DNA of 17,641 nucleotides from Chitinophagaceae bacterium UBA3430 (GTDB lineage Bacteria; Bacteroidota; Bacteroidia; Chitinophagales; Chitinophagaceae): positions 3,109-20,749 of the forward strand of contig DFST01000030.1 in NCBI GenBank assembly GCA_002378975.1, written 5' to 3'. Positions 1-6,356 of this stretch are shown piece after piece. A program made the position numbers and the translations under genes. Under the pieces are notes generated by a model. That model saw only the letters and a program-made list of their open reading frames with translations. It was not told the DNA's origin and did not search any database. The stretch's first letter is position 1; each line of letters begins with the position of its first letter.

Positions 1-524
1 GCGGATTTTGGTTGTTCATTGTTTCTTTCTTTCGCATTCCGAGCCGGACGTTGACGATCCAGGAGAATGCGATCGTGGCACCTGCGGATGGGAAAGTGGT
101 GGTAATCGAAGAGGTGCAGGCCGATGAGTATTTTACCGACAAGCGTATACAGGTGTCGATCTTCATGAGTCCGTTGAACGTGCACGTGAACCGCAATCCC
201 GTTGGTGGCGAGGTGGTGTACAGCGAATATCATCCCGGAAAATATTTAGTGGCCTGGCATCCGAAATCATCCACCGAAAATGAGCGTCACAGCGTGGTGT
301 ATCGAAAGGACGGTAAAGAGATCTTGGTGAAGCAGATCGCTGGCGCCTTGGCCAAACGCATTTGTAATTATGTGAAGCCGGGTCAGTCGGTTCATCAAAC
401 CGACGAAATGGGCTTCATCAAATTTGGATCACGCGTTGATCTGCTGTTGCCCTTGGATGCCAAGATCCATTGTAAGATCGGCGATCGTCCGCAGGGCGGA
501 GTCACAGTCATTGCGACTTGGTGA
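1..524 (+). CDS. psd: Phosphatidylserine decarboxylase, 5'-truncated by the window edge
   Basis: This enzyme decarboxylates phosphatidylserine to phosphatidylethanolamine at the inner membrane, the last step of the major phospholipid pathway. The reading frame enters from the left edge (first full codon at base 3), so the true start lies outside the window and the TTG at 12 is not a credible start. About 174 residues are visible. They begin with a hydrophobic stretch that is probably the end of an N-terminal membrane segment, followed by an APADGKV motif. The F-G-S-R motif holds the serine (codon 429-431) expected to be the self-cleavage site: cleavage before it would give the beta chain and a short alpha chain with an N-terminal pyruvoyl group. 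The size fits the short Psd type of about 220 residues. The gene converges on the HAD gene with only 3 bp between the stop codons. The family call is firm. Confidence 0.93.
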   Translation, partial: GFWLFIVSFFRIPSRTLTIQENAIVAPADGKVVVIEEVQADEYFTDKRIQVSIFMSPLNVHVNRNPVGGEVVYSEYHPGKYLVAWHPKSSTENERHSVVYRKDGKEILVKQIAGALAKRICNYVKPGQSVHQTDEMGFIKFGSRVDLLLPLDAKIHCKIGDRPQGGVTVIATW

Positions 525-527
525 TTG

Positions 528-1238
528 TTATAGAATACTTCTGAGTTCCTCCAAGTGAAAGAGGGTGTGTGTGGGATAGATCTCACCTTGTATCGGATAT
601 CGATTCCGATCTAGATGGTTCATGTGTACTTGGTCAAGTCCCATGTCATAGGCGCCTTTGATGTCCACTTCGACCGAGTCGCCGATCATGATGCTCTCTG
701 CCGCATTGGACTGGCTGCAGGATAAGGCATGCTCGAAGATGGCCCGGTGGGGTTTGAGGGCATTGGCTTTTTCGGAGGTGATGAGGTGGGTGAAATACGG
801 GTTGAGATTGGCCCCTTGCATTTTTCGGTGTTGTACGTCTTCGAATCCGTTGGTGATGATGTGCAGGGTATAGTTTTTATTGCGCAGATAGGTGAGGATC
901 TCGTGTGTGCCCGGGAAAAGCAGATTGCGGGTAGGCAACAGTTCCAAAAAACGAACGCTTAAGGATTTTGCGAGGGAATCATCGGCGATCTTGAAATCGA
1001 GCAGACTCAACCACATCCGTTTTACCCGCAGTTCTTCCTGTTTGATGAATCCTTTTCGGTAACGTTCCCAAAGCCGTTCGTTGTGTTCGAGGTATTGCCG
1101 GTGAAAGCGTTCGAAATCATCCACGCCTCGATCGGCCAGATTCAACTCATCGTGCAGTTGTTGCAGGGTAAGGCGCGCGTTGGCTTCGAAGTCCCACAGC
1201 GTGTGATCCAAATCGAAAAATATATGACGATAGGCCAT
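528..1238 (-). CDS. yjjG: YjjG-like HAD-superfamily nucleotidase
   Basis: This is a 236-residue HAD hydrolase with all four motifs. Motif I is DLDHTLWD (nucleophile D9, acid/base D11), motif II is ITNG (T129), motif III has K162 in ALKPH, and motif IV is GDS at 186-188 with D192. A large alpha-helical cap lies between motifs I and II. The DLDHTLWD form and length match the YjjG/YfnB subfamily, which in E. coli dephosphorylates non-canonical pyrimidine nucleotides; that substrate is inferred from the family. The product should be cytosolic. The start is the ATG at 1238, four bases after a TACTTTG sequence resembling a -7 box. It is divergent from the short-chain dehydrogenase (72-bp gap) and converges on psd. 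Other HAD phosphatase substrates cannot be excluded. Confidence 0.85.
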   Translation of the reverse strand: MAYRHIFFDLDHTLWDFEANARLTLQQLHDELNLADRGVDDFERFHRQYLEHNERLWERYRKGFIKQEELRVKRMWLSLLDFKIADDSLAKSLSVRFLELLPTRNLLFPGTHEILTYLRNKNYTLHIITNGFEDVQHRKMQGANLNPYFTHLITSEKANALKPHRAIFEHALSCSQSNAAESIMIGDSVEVDIKGAYDMGLDQVHMNHLDRNRYPIQGEIYPTHTLFHLEELRSIL

Positions 1239-1242
1239 TCCG

Positions 1243-1249
1243 CAAAGTA
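1243..1249 (-). promoter_or_regulatory. Weak -7-like element for the HAD gene
   Basis: The minus strand reads TACTTTG, one base shorter than the Bacteroidota -7 consensus TAnnTTTG. It ends four bases before the ATG at 1238. I see no clear -33 TTTG partner. It is listed because the same box-to-ATG spacing recurs at better-matching sites in this window. Confidence 0.2.
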
Positions 1250-1310
1250 CGGTTTCTCGGTAATGGTCGGGCCGTGAAAATGTTCGACCTTCGTATCTAA
1301 ATCAGCTGTT

Positions 1311-2009
1311 ATGCGGGTTATTGTTACCGGTGCTTCTAGGGGAATGGGAAAAGCGATCGCGGAGATCTTTGCCAAAGCTGGCTGGGAGGTATTGATCTCT
1401 GCCCGAAATCAAGCCAAGTTGGATGCAGTGGCGCAGGAGATCATGCAGCGCAACCCTGGATCTAAGGTGATGGGCAAAGCAGCCGATGCAACGATACCGG
1501 ATCAGGTTCGGGCCTTTGGGAGTTGGTGTTTGGAGCAAGGCGAGCCGGATGTGTTGGTCAACAATGCCGGCATCTTTGAGCCCGGTAAATTATTGGACCA
1601 GGCAGAGGGGGTGATGGAAGGGCAGTTGGCGGTAAATCTTTATAGTGCCTATTATTTGACACGGGTGATTGCACCGGCGATGGTGAAGCGAAAACAGGGA
1701 CATATTTTCAACATGTGCTCGATTGCCGGACAACGTCCTTATGCACACGGGGGCGCTTACAGCATCAGTAAGTATGCTTTGAATGGATTCAGTCAGAATT
1801 TACGGGAGGAGCTAAAGCCGACCGGAGTGAAAGTGACTACGATCTATCCCGGAGCCGTATTGACGGATTCCTGGGGTGATTACGACAACTCCACGCATCG
1901 AATCATGGAAGCCTCCGACATTGCTCAATTGATCTATGCGGCCACGCAGTTGTCGGTTGCCGCCTGTGTGGAGGAGATCGTTGTACGCCCGCGGTTGGGC
2001 GATCTTTAA
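1311..2009 (+). CDS. Short-chain dehydrogenase/reductase (classical SDR)
   Basis: This 232-residue NAD(P)-dependent oxidoreductase is a classical SDR. The cofactor-binding TGASRGMG is at residues 6-13 and NNAG at 84-87. The catalytic serine is near S137 and the YxxxK pair is Y150/K154. A YPG turn at 179-181 follows, as is typical. The basic residue inside the glycine motif (R10) hints at NADPH preference, which is inference. No signal peptide or membrane segment is present, so the product should be cytosolic. The substrate cannot be read from sequence. The ATG at 1311 opens directly onto the first Rossmann strand and is the natural start. The last 4 bp overlap the end of the convergent response regulator gene. 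Confidence 0.85.
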   Translation: MRVIVTGASRGMGKAIAEIFAKAGWEVLISARNQAKLDAVAQEIMQRNPGSKVMGKAADATIPDQVRAFGSWCLEQGEPDVLVNNAGIFEPGKLLDQAEGVMEGQLAVNLYSAYYLTRVIAPAMVKRKQGHIFNMCSIAGQRPYAHGGAYSISKYALNGFSQNLREELKPTGVKVTTIYPGAVLTDSWGDYDNSTHRIMEASDIAQLIYAATQLSVAACVEEIVVRPRLGDL

Positions 2010-2713
2010 TATTCTTCGGTGAATTTGTAACCGACTCCCCGAACCGATTGGAAATAGCGCGGATTGCGGCTATCGGGTTCGAAGTATTTTCGAAACCCCA
2101 GAATGAAATTATCGATGGTTCGGGTGGTGGGATAAACCTGGTATCCCCAAACGATGTTGAGGATGCGCTCGCGGGTTACGACTTCATTCTTATTCTCAAT
2201 CAGTAGTTTCAAGAGCATGGTCTCCTTCTTGCTCAGTTCGATGATCTTTCCTTCGACGCCGGTGGCTTGCTGCGCTTTGAAATCGATCTGATTTGCCCCG
2301 AATTGATATTGGTCGTTCAGGAGCGTTCTGTCTTGCAGCTTTTGATTTTTCTCGATCAATTTGGACACGCGGAGCAGGAGCTCTTCCAGATTGAAGGGCT
2401 TGGTGAGGTAATCGTCGGCACCTTTTTTGAGTCCGAGTACCCGATCGGCGCTGCTGTTTCGGGCGCTGAGCATGAGGATGGGGATCTCGAGGTTGCGGAT
2501 GCGGATGTTTTCGGCGACAGTGATCCCATCCATTTCCGGAAGCATGATGTCGAGGATGATCAGTTCAAAATGTTCCTGTTCCAATACGCGCAGCGCTTCG
2601 GCGCCATCACGGGCGGAGCTGACCTGATAGCCTTCCAGTTCCAGATTCAGTTTGAGGGCTTCGTGGAGGTTTTCCTCGTCCTCGACCAATAAGATGGAGG
2701 GTCCGTTGTTCAT
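2006..2713 (-). CDS. OmpR-family response regulator, receiver plus winged-helix DNA-binding domain
   Basis: This 235-residue transcription factor is the output partner of the adjacent kinase. The receiver domain spans about residues 5-120: acidic pocket E11-D12, phosphoacceptor D55 in LILDIMLPEMDG, S83 at the switch position, and K105 in the LTKPF motif. The C-terminal Trans_reg_C winged helix (about 135-233) contains the TTRTIDNFILGFRKYF recognition region and ends in the usual VRGVGYKF hairpin. The ATG overlaps the kinase stop codon by 4 bp (2710-2713), which indicates translational coupling. It resembles the RprY group of Bacteroidota, but I cannot separate paralogues by eye. It is the last gene of the leftward block and overlaps the SDR gene end by 4 bp. 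Confidence 0.92.
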   Translation of the reverse strand: MNNGPSILLVEDEENLHEALKLNLELEGYQVSSARDGAEALRVLEQEHFELIILDIMLPEMDGITVAENIRIRNLEIPILMLSARNSSADRVLGLKKGADDYLTKPFNLEELLLRVSKLIEKNQKLQDRTLLNDQYQFGANQIDFKAQQATGVEGKIIELSKKETMLLKLLIENKNEVVTRERILNIVWGYQVYPTTRTIDNFILGFRKYFEPDSRNPRYFQSVRGVGYKFTEEY

Positions 2714-3672
2714 GCCAGAAATTCAACCGCAAAATTACTTCCCTGAGGGGCATGGTCGGTCACCGAGATGTCAGCTCTATGTGCTTGTGCGATCTTTTTG
2801 CAGAGATAAAGTCCGAGTCCGGTGCCCTGTGTTTTTCGGGTGGTTTCGTTCTCGATGCGGTAGAACCGATTGAAGATCCGTTTGCGCTCGGCGGGTGGAA
2901 TACCCGGACCTTGATCGATGACCTCGAGACGGATCGATCCTCCATTTTCGGTGAGGTTAAGGTTGATCGGAGTCTCGCGCGGCGCATATTTCTGGGCGTT
3001 CTCGAGCAAATTGTTGATCAGGATCTGCAGCAGGAGGGGATCTCCATTTAAAACGACCTCATCGGGTATTTCTGCGAGTACGATGCGGTCAGGAAATCTT
3101 TTTTGGAAATCGCGTAGGCAATCGCGCAGCAGGCTGGCCAGATTGAGTTCGGTCTTGTCGGAACGGAATCCTCGATCGGCCAATTGAGAGGCGACCAGGA
3201 TGTTGTTCGTCAAAAAGTTCAATCGGGCTGTTTCATCGAGGGTGGTTTTCAGCAATCGGTCGCGTTTCTCTCCTTCGAGGGGATAGCGTTGTAAGGTTTC
3301 CAGATTGAGTCGGGCTACAGCAATCGGTGTTTTCAATTCATGGGTCACGGCCATGATGAATTGTTCTTGCTGTTGTTGGAGCCGGATGCGCCGACGCACG
3401 GATCGGTATACCCAAACAGCACCCAAGCCGATCAAGGCTAAGAAGGTGATGCCTTCGCTTAGGTGTTTGGTGGTGTTTTTGGCTTGTTGCCGATCGACCA
3501 GTTGAAGGCGGGTTTCAAATTCGAGTGGTGAGATGGCTTGTCGGTGTTCGAGCAAATAGTTCCGGTCGCGTTCGGCGATCAGTCGGTTTTGTTTTTCGAG
3601 CGAAATGAACCACCAAATCAAGGCGGCAACCACGTAGGCCAATAGACTCCAGTAGAGTAAGGTGGTTCGCAT
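2710..3672 (-). CDS. Membrane sensor histidine kinase paired with the OmpR-type regulator
   Basis: This 320-residue kinase has a first membrane segment at about residues 5-23, a short periplasmic loop of about 50 residues (24-74), and a second membrane segment at about 75-90. A basic/glutamine-rich linker follows rather than an obvious HAMP domain. The HisKA domain carries the phospho-accepting H111 in VTHELKTP. The HATPase domain has the N box (N225 in NNLLENAQKYA), the G1 box DQGPGIP (from D253) and the G2 box GTGLGL (283-288). All key residues are present, so it should be active. The start lies 3 bp after the gldH stop and the end overlaps the regulator gene, so gldH, kinase and regulator appear co-transcribed. 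The small loop suggests it senses a membrane or envelope cue; the ligand is unknown. Confidence 0.92.
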   Translation of the reverse strand: MRTTLLYWSLLAYVVAALIWWFISLEKQNRLIAERDRNYLLEHRQAISPLEFETRLQLVDRQQAKNTTKHLSEGITFLALIGLGAVWVYRSVRRRIRLQQQQEQFIMAVTHELKTPIAVARLNLETLQRYPLEGEKRDRLLKTTLDETARLNFLTNNILVASQLADRGFRSDKTELNLASLLRDCLRDFQKRFPDRIVLAEIPDEVVLNGDPLLLQILINNLLENAQKYAPRETPINLNLTENGGSIRLEVIDQGPGIPPAERKRIFNRFYRIENETTRKTQGTGLGLYLCKKIAQAHRADISVTDHAPQGSNFAVEFLA

Positions 3673-3675
3673 GGA

Positions 3676-4146
3676 TCAGCGTTTACGTTCGATCCGGATT
3701 CCGGCTTGCAAGATGTTGGGCAGGGGGTCTTCCCGCATGAGTTGGGTGAGTCGAAACGTGTAGGTCCCGGATTTTCGGAAGGAGATCCCGGCACTGGCGA
3801 GCTCTGGATTCAGGGAAATGCGGTGTTCGAACACATCGTTGAGTCCGGTGCCCAACCAACCCTTTTCGTTGTCGCCCAGTTTTTTCTCTGTGCGGAAGGA
3901 ATAAAGACTATCGGGCGTTTCCACCTGTACCTCCAGCCATATGTTGTTAAAGCGATACCCATCCGTATGGCGCAGTACCAGTGATGCTTCATACAAAGCG
4001 AGGGTATCCTTGATCTCAAAATCGAACCGGGGCGTGAAGTCGCTTTTCCAGGCATGTTTGGGCATATCAACCGTGCGCTCATAGAGGTCGATGGACCGGC
4101 AGTTGACCAGCAGAACTAAGATCAGGGCAAAGAACAGTGCGCGCAT
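3676..4146 (-). CDS. gldH: GldH-like gliding motility / type IX secretion lipoprotein
   Basis: This 156-residue lipoprotein has a hydrophobic N-terminus ending in a lipobox (LVNC, lipidated C16). The mature part is beta-rich with features I associate with GldH: an early YE(R/K) motif, W33 followed by F-x-F-x-I, the RHTDGYRFNNIW segment, a G-x-G-x-x-D motif (GTGLNDVFEHR), and a C-terminal LPNILQAGIRIE stretch. In Flavobacterium johnsoniae GldH is needed for gliding and type IX secretion; homologues also occur in Bacteroidota not known to glide. Residues 1-16 match a type II signal peptide starting at 4146. It lies 65 bp after yicC and 3 bp before the kinase gene. A TAATTTTG box ends four bases before its ATG, so it may also start its own transcript. 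Confidence 0.82.
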   Translation of the reverse strand: MRALFFALILVLLVNCRSIDLYERTVDMPKHAWKSDFTPRFDFEIKDTLALYEASLVLRHTDGYRFNNIWLEVQVETPDSLYSFRTEKKLGDNEKGWLGTGLNDVFEHRISLNPELASAGISFRKSGTYTFRLTQLMREDPLPNILQAGIRIERKR

Positions 4147-4150
4147 GGAG

Positions 4151-4158
4151 CAAAATTA
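4151..4158 (-). promoter_or_regulatory. -7 promoter element in front of gldH
   Basis: The minus strand reads TAATTTTG, an exact match to the Bacteroidota consensus TAnnTTTG. Four bases (CTCC) separate it from the gldH ATG at 4146. That would place transcription initiation at or within a base or two of the start codon. A TTTC sequence about 23 nt upstream is the only -33 candidate and is weak. Confidence 0.45.
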
Positions 4159-4211
4159 ATGAGAAGCAGGCCTAGCTGCGTGAAACGAAACGATCGATTT
4201 GACGGATTTCA

Positions 4212-5102
4212 TCAAAGTAGGTTCAACACCTGTTCTTTGGCTTTTTCTAGTTCGTCCTTCATTTCCACCACCGATTTCTGAATGTCGGCATCGTAGGCTT
4301 TGGCCCCGGTAGTGTTGATTTCCCGGCCGATCTCCTGCAACACAAACGACAACTTTTTGCCCTTGGACGGATCCACTTCCTCGAAGAGTGTCTTGAAATA
4401 CCGACAATGATTGTTGAGTCGAATCTGTTCTTCGTTGATGTCGATCTTTTCGATGTAATAGATCAGCTCCTGCTCCATTCGGTAGGCATCGTATTTTTCT
4501 TTACCGACTTCCTCATCGAGTAATTTGACCAGCCCTTCGCGAATCTTCTGTTTGCGGCGTGGCTCCAATTCCAGGATGGCTGATTGCAGGGATTCGATCC
4601 GATCGATCCGGTGCAGCAGATCGGCTTTCAGTACTTCGCCTTCATTGGCGCGGTGTCCGTTGATGGCAAAGAGCGCCTCGCGCAATAACTGCTGGAATTG
4701 CGCCCATTCAGCCGCTTCGAGTGTATCGCTGCTGGGTGTCACTACTTCCGGCATTTTGATCAGGGTATTGAGCAAGTCGTCGGTATTGAGTTGCAGGGTA
4801 GCTGCGAGTTCCGCCAGGGGTTGGTAGTAGGCTTTGGCCAGTTCCATGTTGATGGTGACGGGTTTGGCTTCCCCGGTCTCTTTCAAGCTGATCGTGCATT
4901 CCACGGAACCGCGGATCAATTCTTCGCTGAGGATGCGTCGGATCTCGAACTCATAGGGCTTGAGCAGCGCCGGCAAACGGAGTTGCAGATCAAACTGTTT
5001 GCCATTGAGTGATTTGATGTCGATCAGGAAGGTCTTCTTCCCAATGGAACCTTCGGCTCTGCCGAATCCGGTCATGGAACGTACCATTGTAGTTGCTTTC
5101 AT
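4212..5102 (-). CDS. yicC: YicC/YloC-family endoribonuclease-like protein
   Basis: This 296-residue protein has the invariant family opening VRSMTGFGRAE (N-terminal YicC domain). It ends in the DUF1732 domain, with E-I-x-R-x-N-N-H-C (about 220-228), GKKLSFVLQEIGREINTTGAK, and a helical tail VEMKDELEKAKEQVLNLL. E. coli YicC affects small-RNA stability and members are described as endoribonucleases; activity here is inferred. The start at 5102 (MKATTM) is preferred because a TACCTTTA box lies five bases upstream. The ATG at 5087 (MVRSMTG) is where many family members begin and remains possible. It heads the leftward block with gldH and the two-component genes. A strong intrinsic terminator sits 43 bp upstream, pointing to a separate upstream transcript. 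Confidence 0.9.
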   Translation of the reverse strand: MKATTMVRSMTGFGRAEGSIGKKTFLIDIKSLNGKQFDLQLRLPALLKPYEFEIRRILSEELIRGSVECTISLKETGEAKPVTINMELAKAYYQPLAELAATLQLNTDDLLNTLIKMPEVVTPSSDTLEAAEWAQFQQLLREALFAINGHRANEGEVLKADLLHRIDRIESLQSAILELEPRRKQKIREGLVKLLDEEVGKEKYDAYRMEQELIYYIEKIDINEEQIRLNNHCRYFKTLFEEVDPSKGKKLSFVLQEIGREINTTGAKAYDADIQKSVVEMKDELEKAKEQVLNLL

Positions 5103-5107
5103 TTTTT

Positions 5108-5115
5108 TAAAGGTA
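5108..5115 (-). promoter_or_regulatory. -7-like promoter element for yicC
   Basis: The minus strand reads TACCTTTA, one mismatch (last base) from TAnnTTTG. Five A residues separate it from the ATG at 5102. It lies downstream of the T-tract terminator at 5145-5175, so yicC would have its own promoter rather than depending on read-through. Confidence 0.35.
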
Positions 5116-5144
5116 TCTCTTCAGCGAGAAATAAGAAGTGGTAG

Positions 5145-5175
5145 AAAAAAAAATCCCTCCGCAGAAGCGGAGGGA
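5145..5175 (-). terminator. Strong intrinsic terminator reading leftward
   Basis: On the minus strand a 9-bp perfect stem (arms 5154-5162 and 5167-5175, core CCCTCCGC / GCGGAGGG) with a 4-nt TTCT loop is followed directly by nine T residues (5153-5145). This is the textbook form. It works only leftward, because the plus strand has no U tract after the hairpin. No protein-coding gene ends upstream of it on this strand, so it must end a non-coding transcript or act as an attenuator in a longer yicC leader. Confidence 0.88.
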
Positions 5176-5218
5176 AATATATGGATGGGTTAGTAAGTAC
5201 AGGGAAACTGCGTTTCCC
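5146..5218 (-). ncRNA. Candidate small RNA of about 72 nt
   Basis: Read leftward, a promoter-like box (5223-5230) is followed a few bases later by a 5' hairpin (GGGAAAC, loop GCA, GTTTCCC; 5202-5218). Then comes an unpaired 26-nt linker (5176-5201) and the 9-bp terminator hairpin with T9. This is the architecture of a free-standing bacterial small RNA: protected 5' end, single-stranded middle as a possible pairing region, and intrinsic terminator. No ATG is present in the span on this strand. The yicC gene has its own promoter-like box beyond the terminator, which argues against a simple leader. I do not recognise the family. An attenuating 5' leader of yicC is the main alternative. Confidence 0.55.
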
Positions 5219-5222
5219 CACA

Positions 5223-5230
5223 CAATATTA
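5223..5230 (-). promoter_or_regulatory. Promoter-like element for the candidate small RNA
   Basis: The minus strand reads TAATATTG, one mismatch from TAnnTTTG, and overlaps an E. coli-like TATAAT (5227-5232). A TTTG lies 16 nt upstream inside a T-rich run, giving a plausible -33 element at shorter than usual spacing. Initiation would fall near 5218, at the base of the 5' hairpin. Confidence 0.4.
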
Positions 5231-5267
5231 TACCAAATAACTAATTCAAAAAAATTTTAAATCTCTT

Positions 5268-5298
5268 TTATTCACATTTTTTAATCAATTGTGGATAA
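5268..5298. other. Pair of inverted consensus DnaA boxes in AT-rich DNA
   Basis: TTATTCACA lies on the plus strand at 5268-5276. TTATCCACA lies on the minus strand at 5290-5298 (plus strand TGTGGATAA). Both match the consensus TTATNCACA exactly and are 13 bp apart. The surrounding stretch 5221-5290 is strongly AT-rich. A weaker, two-mismatch box-like sequence (TTCCCCACA) lies at 5214-5222. The pair could be part of a replication origin, a DnaA-titrating site, or a DnaA-controlled regulatory region between the small-RNA and lpxD promoters. Confidence 0.55.
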
Positions 5299-5328
5299 TC
5301 GCAAATGCGATGAATCGTTGTAGATCGT

Positions 5329-5364
5329 GTGCATTTTATGCAATGGATGCAACTTCGAATGCAC
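5329..5364. repeat. Cluster of ATGCA repeats forming an interrupted inverted repeat upstream of lpxD
   Basis: GTGCATT (5329-5335) and AATGCAC (5358-5364) are a perfect 7-bp inverted repeat with a 22-bp spacer. The spacer holds the direct repeat ATGCAA at 5338-5343 and 5347-5352. Four ATGCA or TGCAT half-sites therefore occur within 36 bp. The cluster lies just upstream of and across the expected -33 region of the lpxD promoter, so an operator for a dimeric regulator is a reasonable guess. Confidence 0.35.
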
Positions 5365-5379
5365 TCGCGATTGCTTTAA

Positions 5380-5387
5380 TACCTTTG
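5380..5387 (+). promoter_or_regulatory. -7 promoter element for the lpxD-like gene
   Basis: TACCTTTG matches TAnnTTTG exactly and lies 15 bp before the ATG at 5403. TTCG at 5354-5357, 22 bp upstream, is an imperfect -33 partner. The expected transcription start is near 5393, giving a leader of about 10 nt without a Shine-Dalgarno sequence. Confidence 0.5.
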
Positions 5388-5402
5388 TAAAAATTCATTC
5401 GC

Positions 5403-6356
5403 ATGCGATTCAAACAACCCATTTCCCTCTCGGAAATCGCTTCATTGATCAATGCCAACCTTGTTGGTGATGCCACTGCATTTACGACGGGCATCAATGA
5501 GATCCATCGAGTGGAAGCAGGTGATCTGGTGTTTGTCGATCATCCGAAGTACTACCAAACCTGTCTGCAATCAGCGGCAACACACATCATCATCAATGCA
5601 CAGGTTGATTGTCCGGAAGGAAAAACCTTGCTGGTGGTTGCGGATCCGTTTGAAGCCTATCAAACCATCGTATCGACCTATCAACCCGTTGAGCCGATGC
5701 TCCATCCTATTGCCGACTCTGCATCGATCGGATCGGGTACGGTATTGATGTCGGGTGTTTGTGTAGGTCCACATGTTCAGATCGGAAATGACTGCGTGAT
5801 CCATCCCAATGTGGTGATCGGTCCGGGTACGATCATTGCCGACCGAGTCGTTATTCAGTCGGGCACAGTAATCGGCAGCGATGCATTTTATTACAACAAG
5901 CGCACCAACCGTCCCATCCATTATCAGCGCATGCTCAGTTGTGGTCGTGTAGTGATTGAAGAAGGCGCTGAAATCGGTGCGAACTGCACGATCGATCGCG
6001 GTGTTTCGCATGATACGCGTATTGGCGCCGGCACCAAGATCGATAACCTCGTGCACGTCGGGCATGATACGGTCATCGGAAAAAACTGCCTCATTGCTGC
6101 ACAGGTGGGCATTGCCGGTGCGACCGTGATCGAGGATGGAGTTACTTTGTGGGGACAAGTAGGCGTGAATAAAACCCTCACAATCGGGGCCGGTGCCGTG
6201 GTGATGGCACAAAGCGGAGTTCCCTCTTCGCTCGAGGGCGGGAAAGTGTATTTCGGTTCTCCGGTTGAGGAGGCCTCGATTAAAAAGCGTGAATTGGTTT
6301 GGATCAAACGAATTCCGCAGATCTGGGAAAAGCTCAAAAATCAATCCGGCTCGTAA
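5403..6356 (+). CDS. LpxD-family UDP-3-O-acylglucosamine N-acyltransferase (probable paralogue)
   Basis: This 317-residue protein has an N-terminal LpxD-like domain (about 1-100), then a left-handed beta-helix of hexapeptide repeats (about 103-275) and a helical C-terminus. The LpxD signature IDNLVHVGHD is intact, with H221 at the position of the catalytic histidine. In the family this enzyme transfers a 3-hydroxyacyl chain to the amino group of UDP-3-O-acylglucosamine in lipid A synthesis, in the cytosol at the inner membrane. It is somewhat shorter than E. coli LpxD (341 residues). No lpxA, lpxC or fabZ lies beside it. Bacteroidota often carry a second LpxD-like protein, so this may be that paralogue with a different acyl acceptor. 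Its stop overlaps the convergent gene by 16 bp. Confidence 0.82.
   Translation: MRFKQPISLSEIASLINANLVGDATAFTTGINEIHRVEAGDLVFVDHPKYYQTCLQSAATHIIINAQVDCPEGKTLLVVADPFEAYQTIVSTYQPVEPMLHPIADSASIGSGTVLMSGVCVGPHVQIGNDCVIHPNVVIGPGTIIADRVVIQSGTVIGSDAFYYNKRTNRPIHYQRMLSCGRVVIEEGAEIGANCTIDRGVSHDTRIGAGTKIDNLVHVGHDTVIGKNCLIAAQVGIAGATVIEDGVTLWGQVGVNKTLTIGAGAVVMAQSGVPSSLEGGKVYFGSPVEEASIKKRELVWIKRIPQIWEKLKNQSGS

Noticed and set aside
4585..4610. Run of GATC/ATCGATC-like units as a tandem repeat
   Set aside because: It lies inside yicC and reflects the general GATC enrichment and Arg/Ile/Asp codons, not a separate repeat element.
5145..5175. Terminator for the lpxD side (rightward transcription)
   Set aside because: The plus strand has A residues before the hairpin and no U tract after it; the structure only works leftward.
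5145..5222. A known riboswitch or amino-acid attenuator leader of yicC
   Set aside because: I recognise no riboswitch core, there is no leader-peptide ATG, and yicC has its own promoter-like box after the terminator. An unusual attenuator is kept only as the alternative to a small RNA.
5571..6344. A 257-codon open frame antisense to the lpxD-like gene
   Set aside because: It lies opposite a clear hexapeptide-repeat enzyme, has no recognisable domain, and its composition is what the regular repeat codons produce on the other strand.
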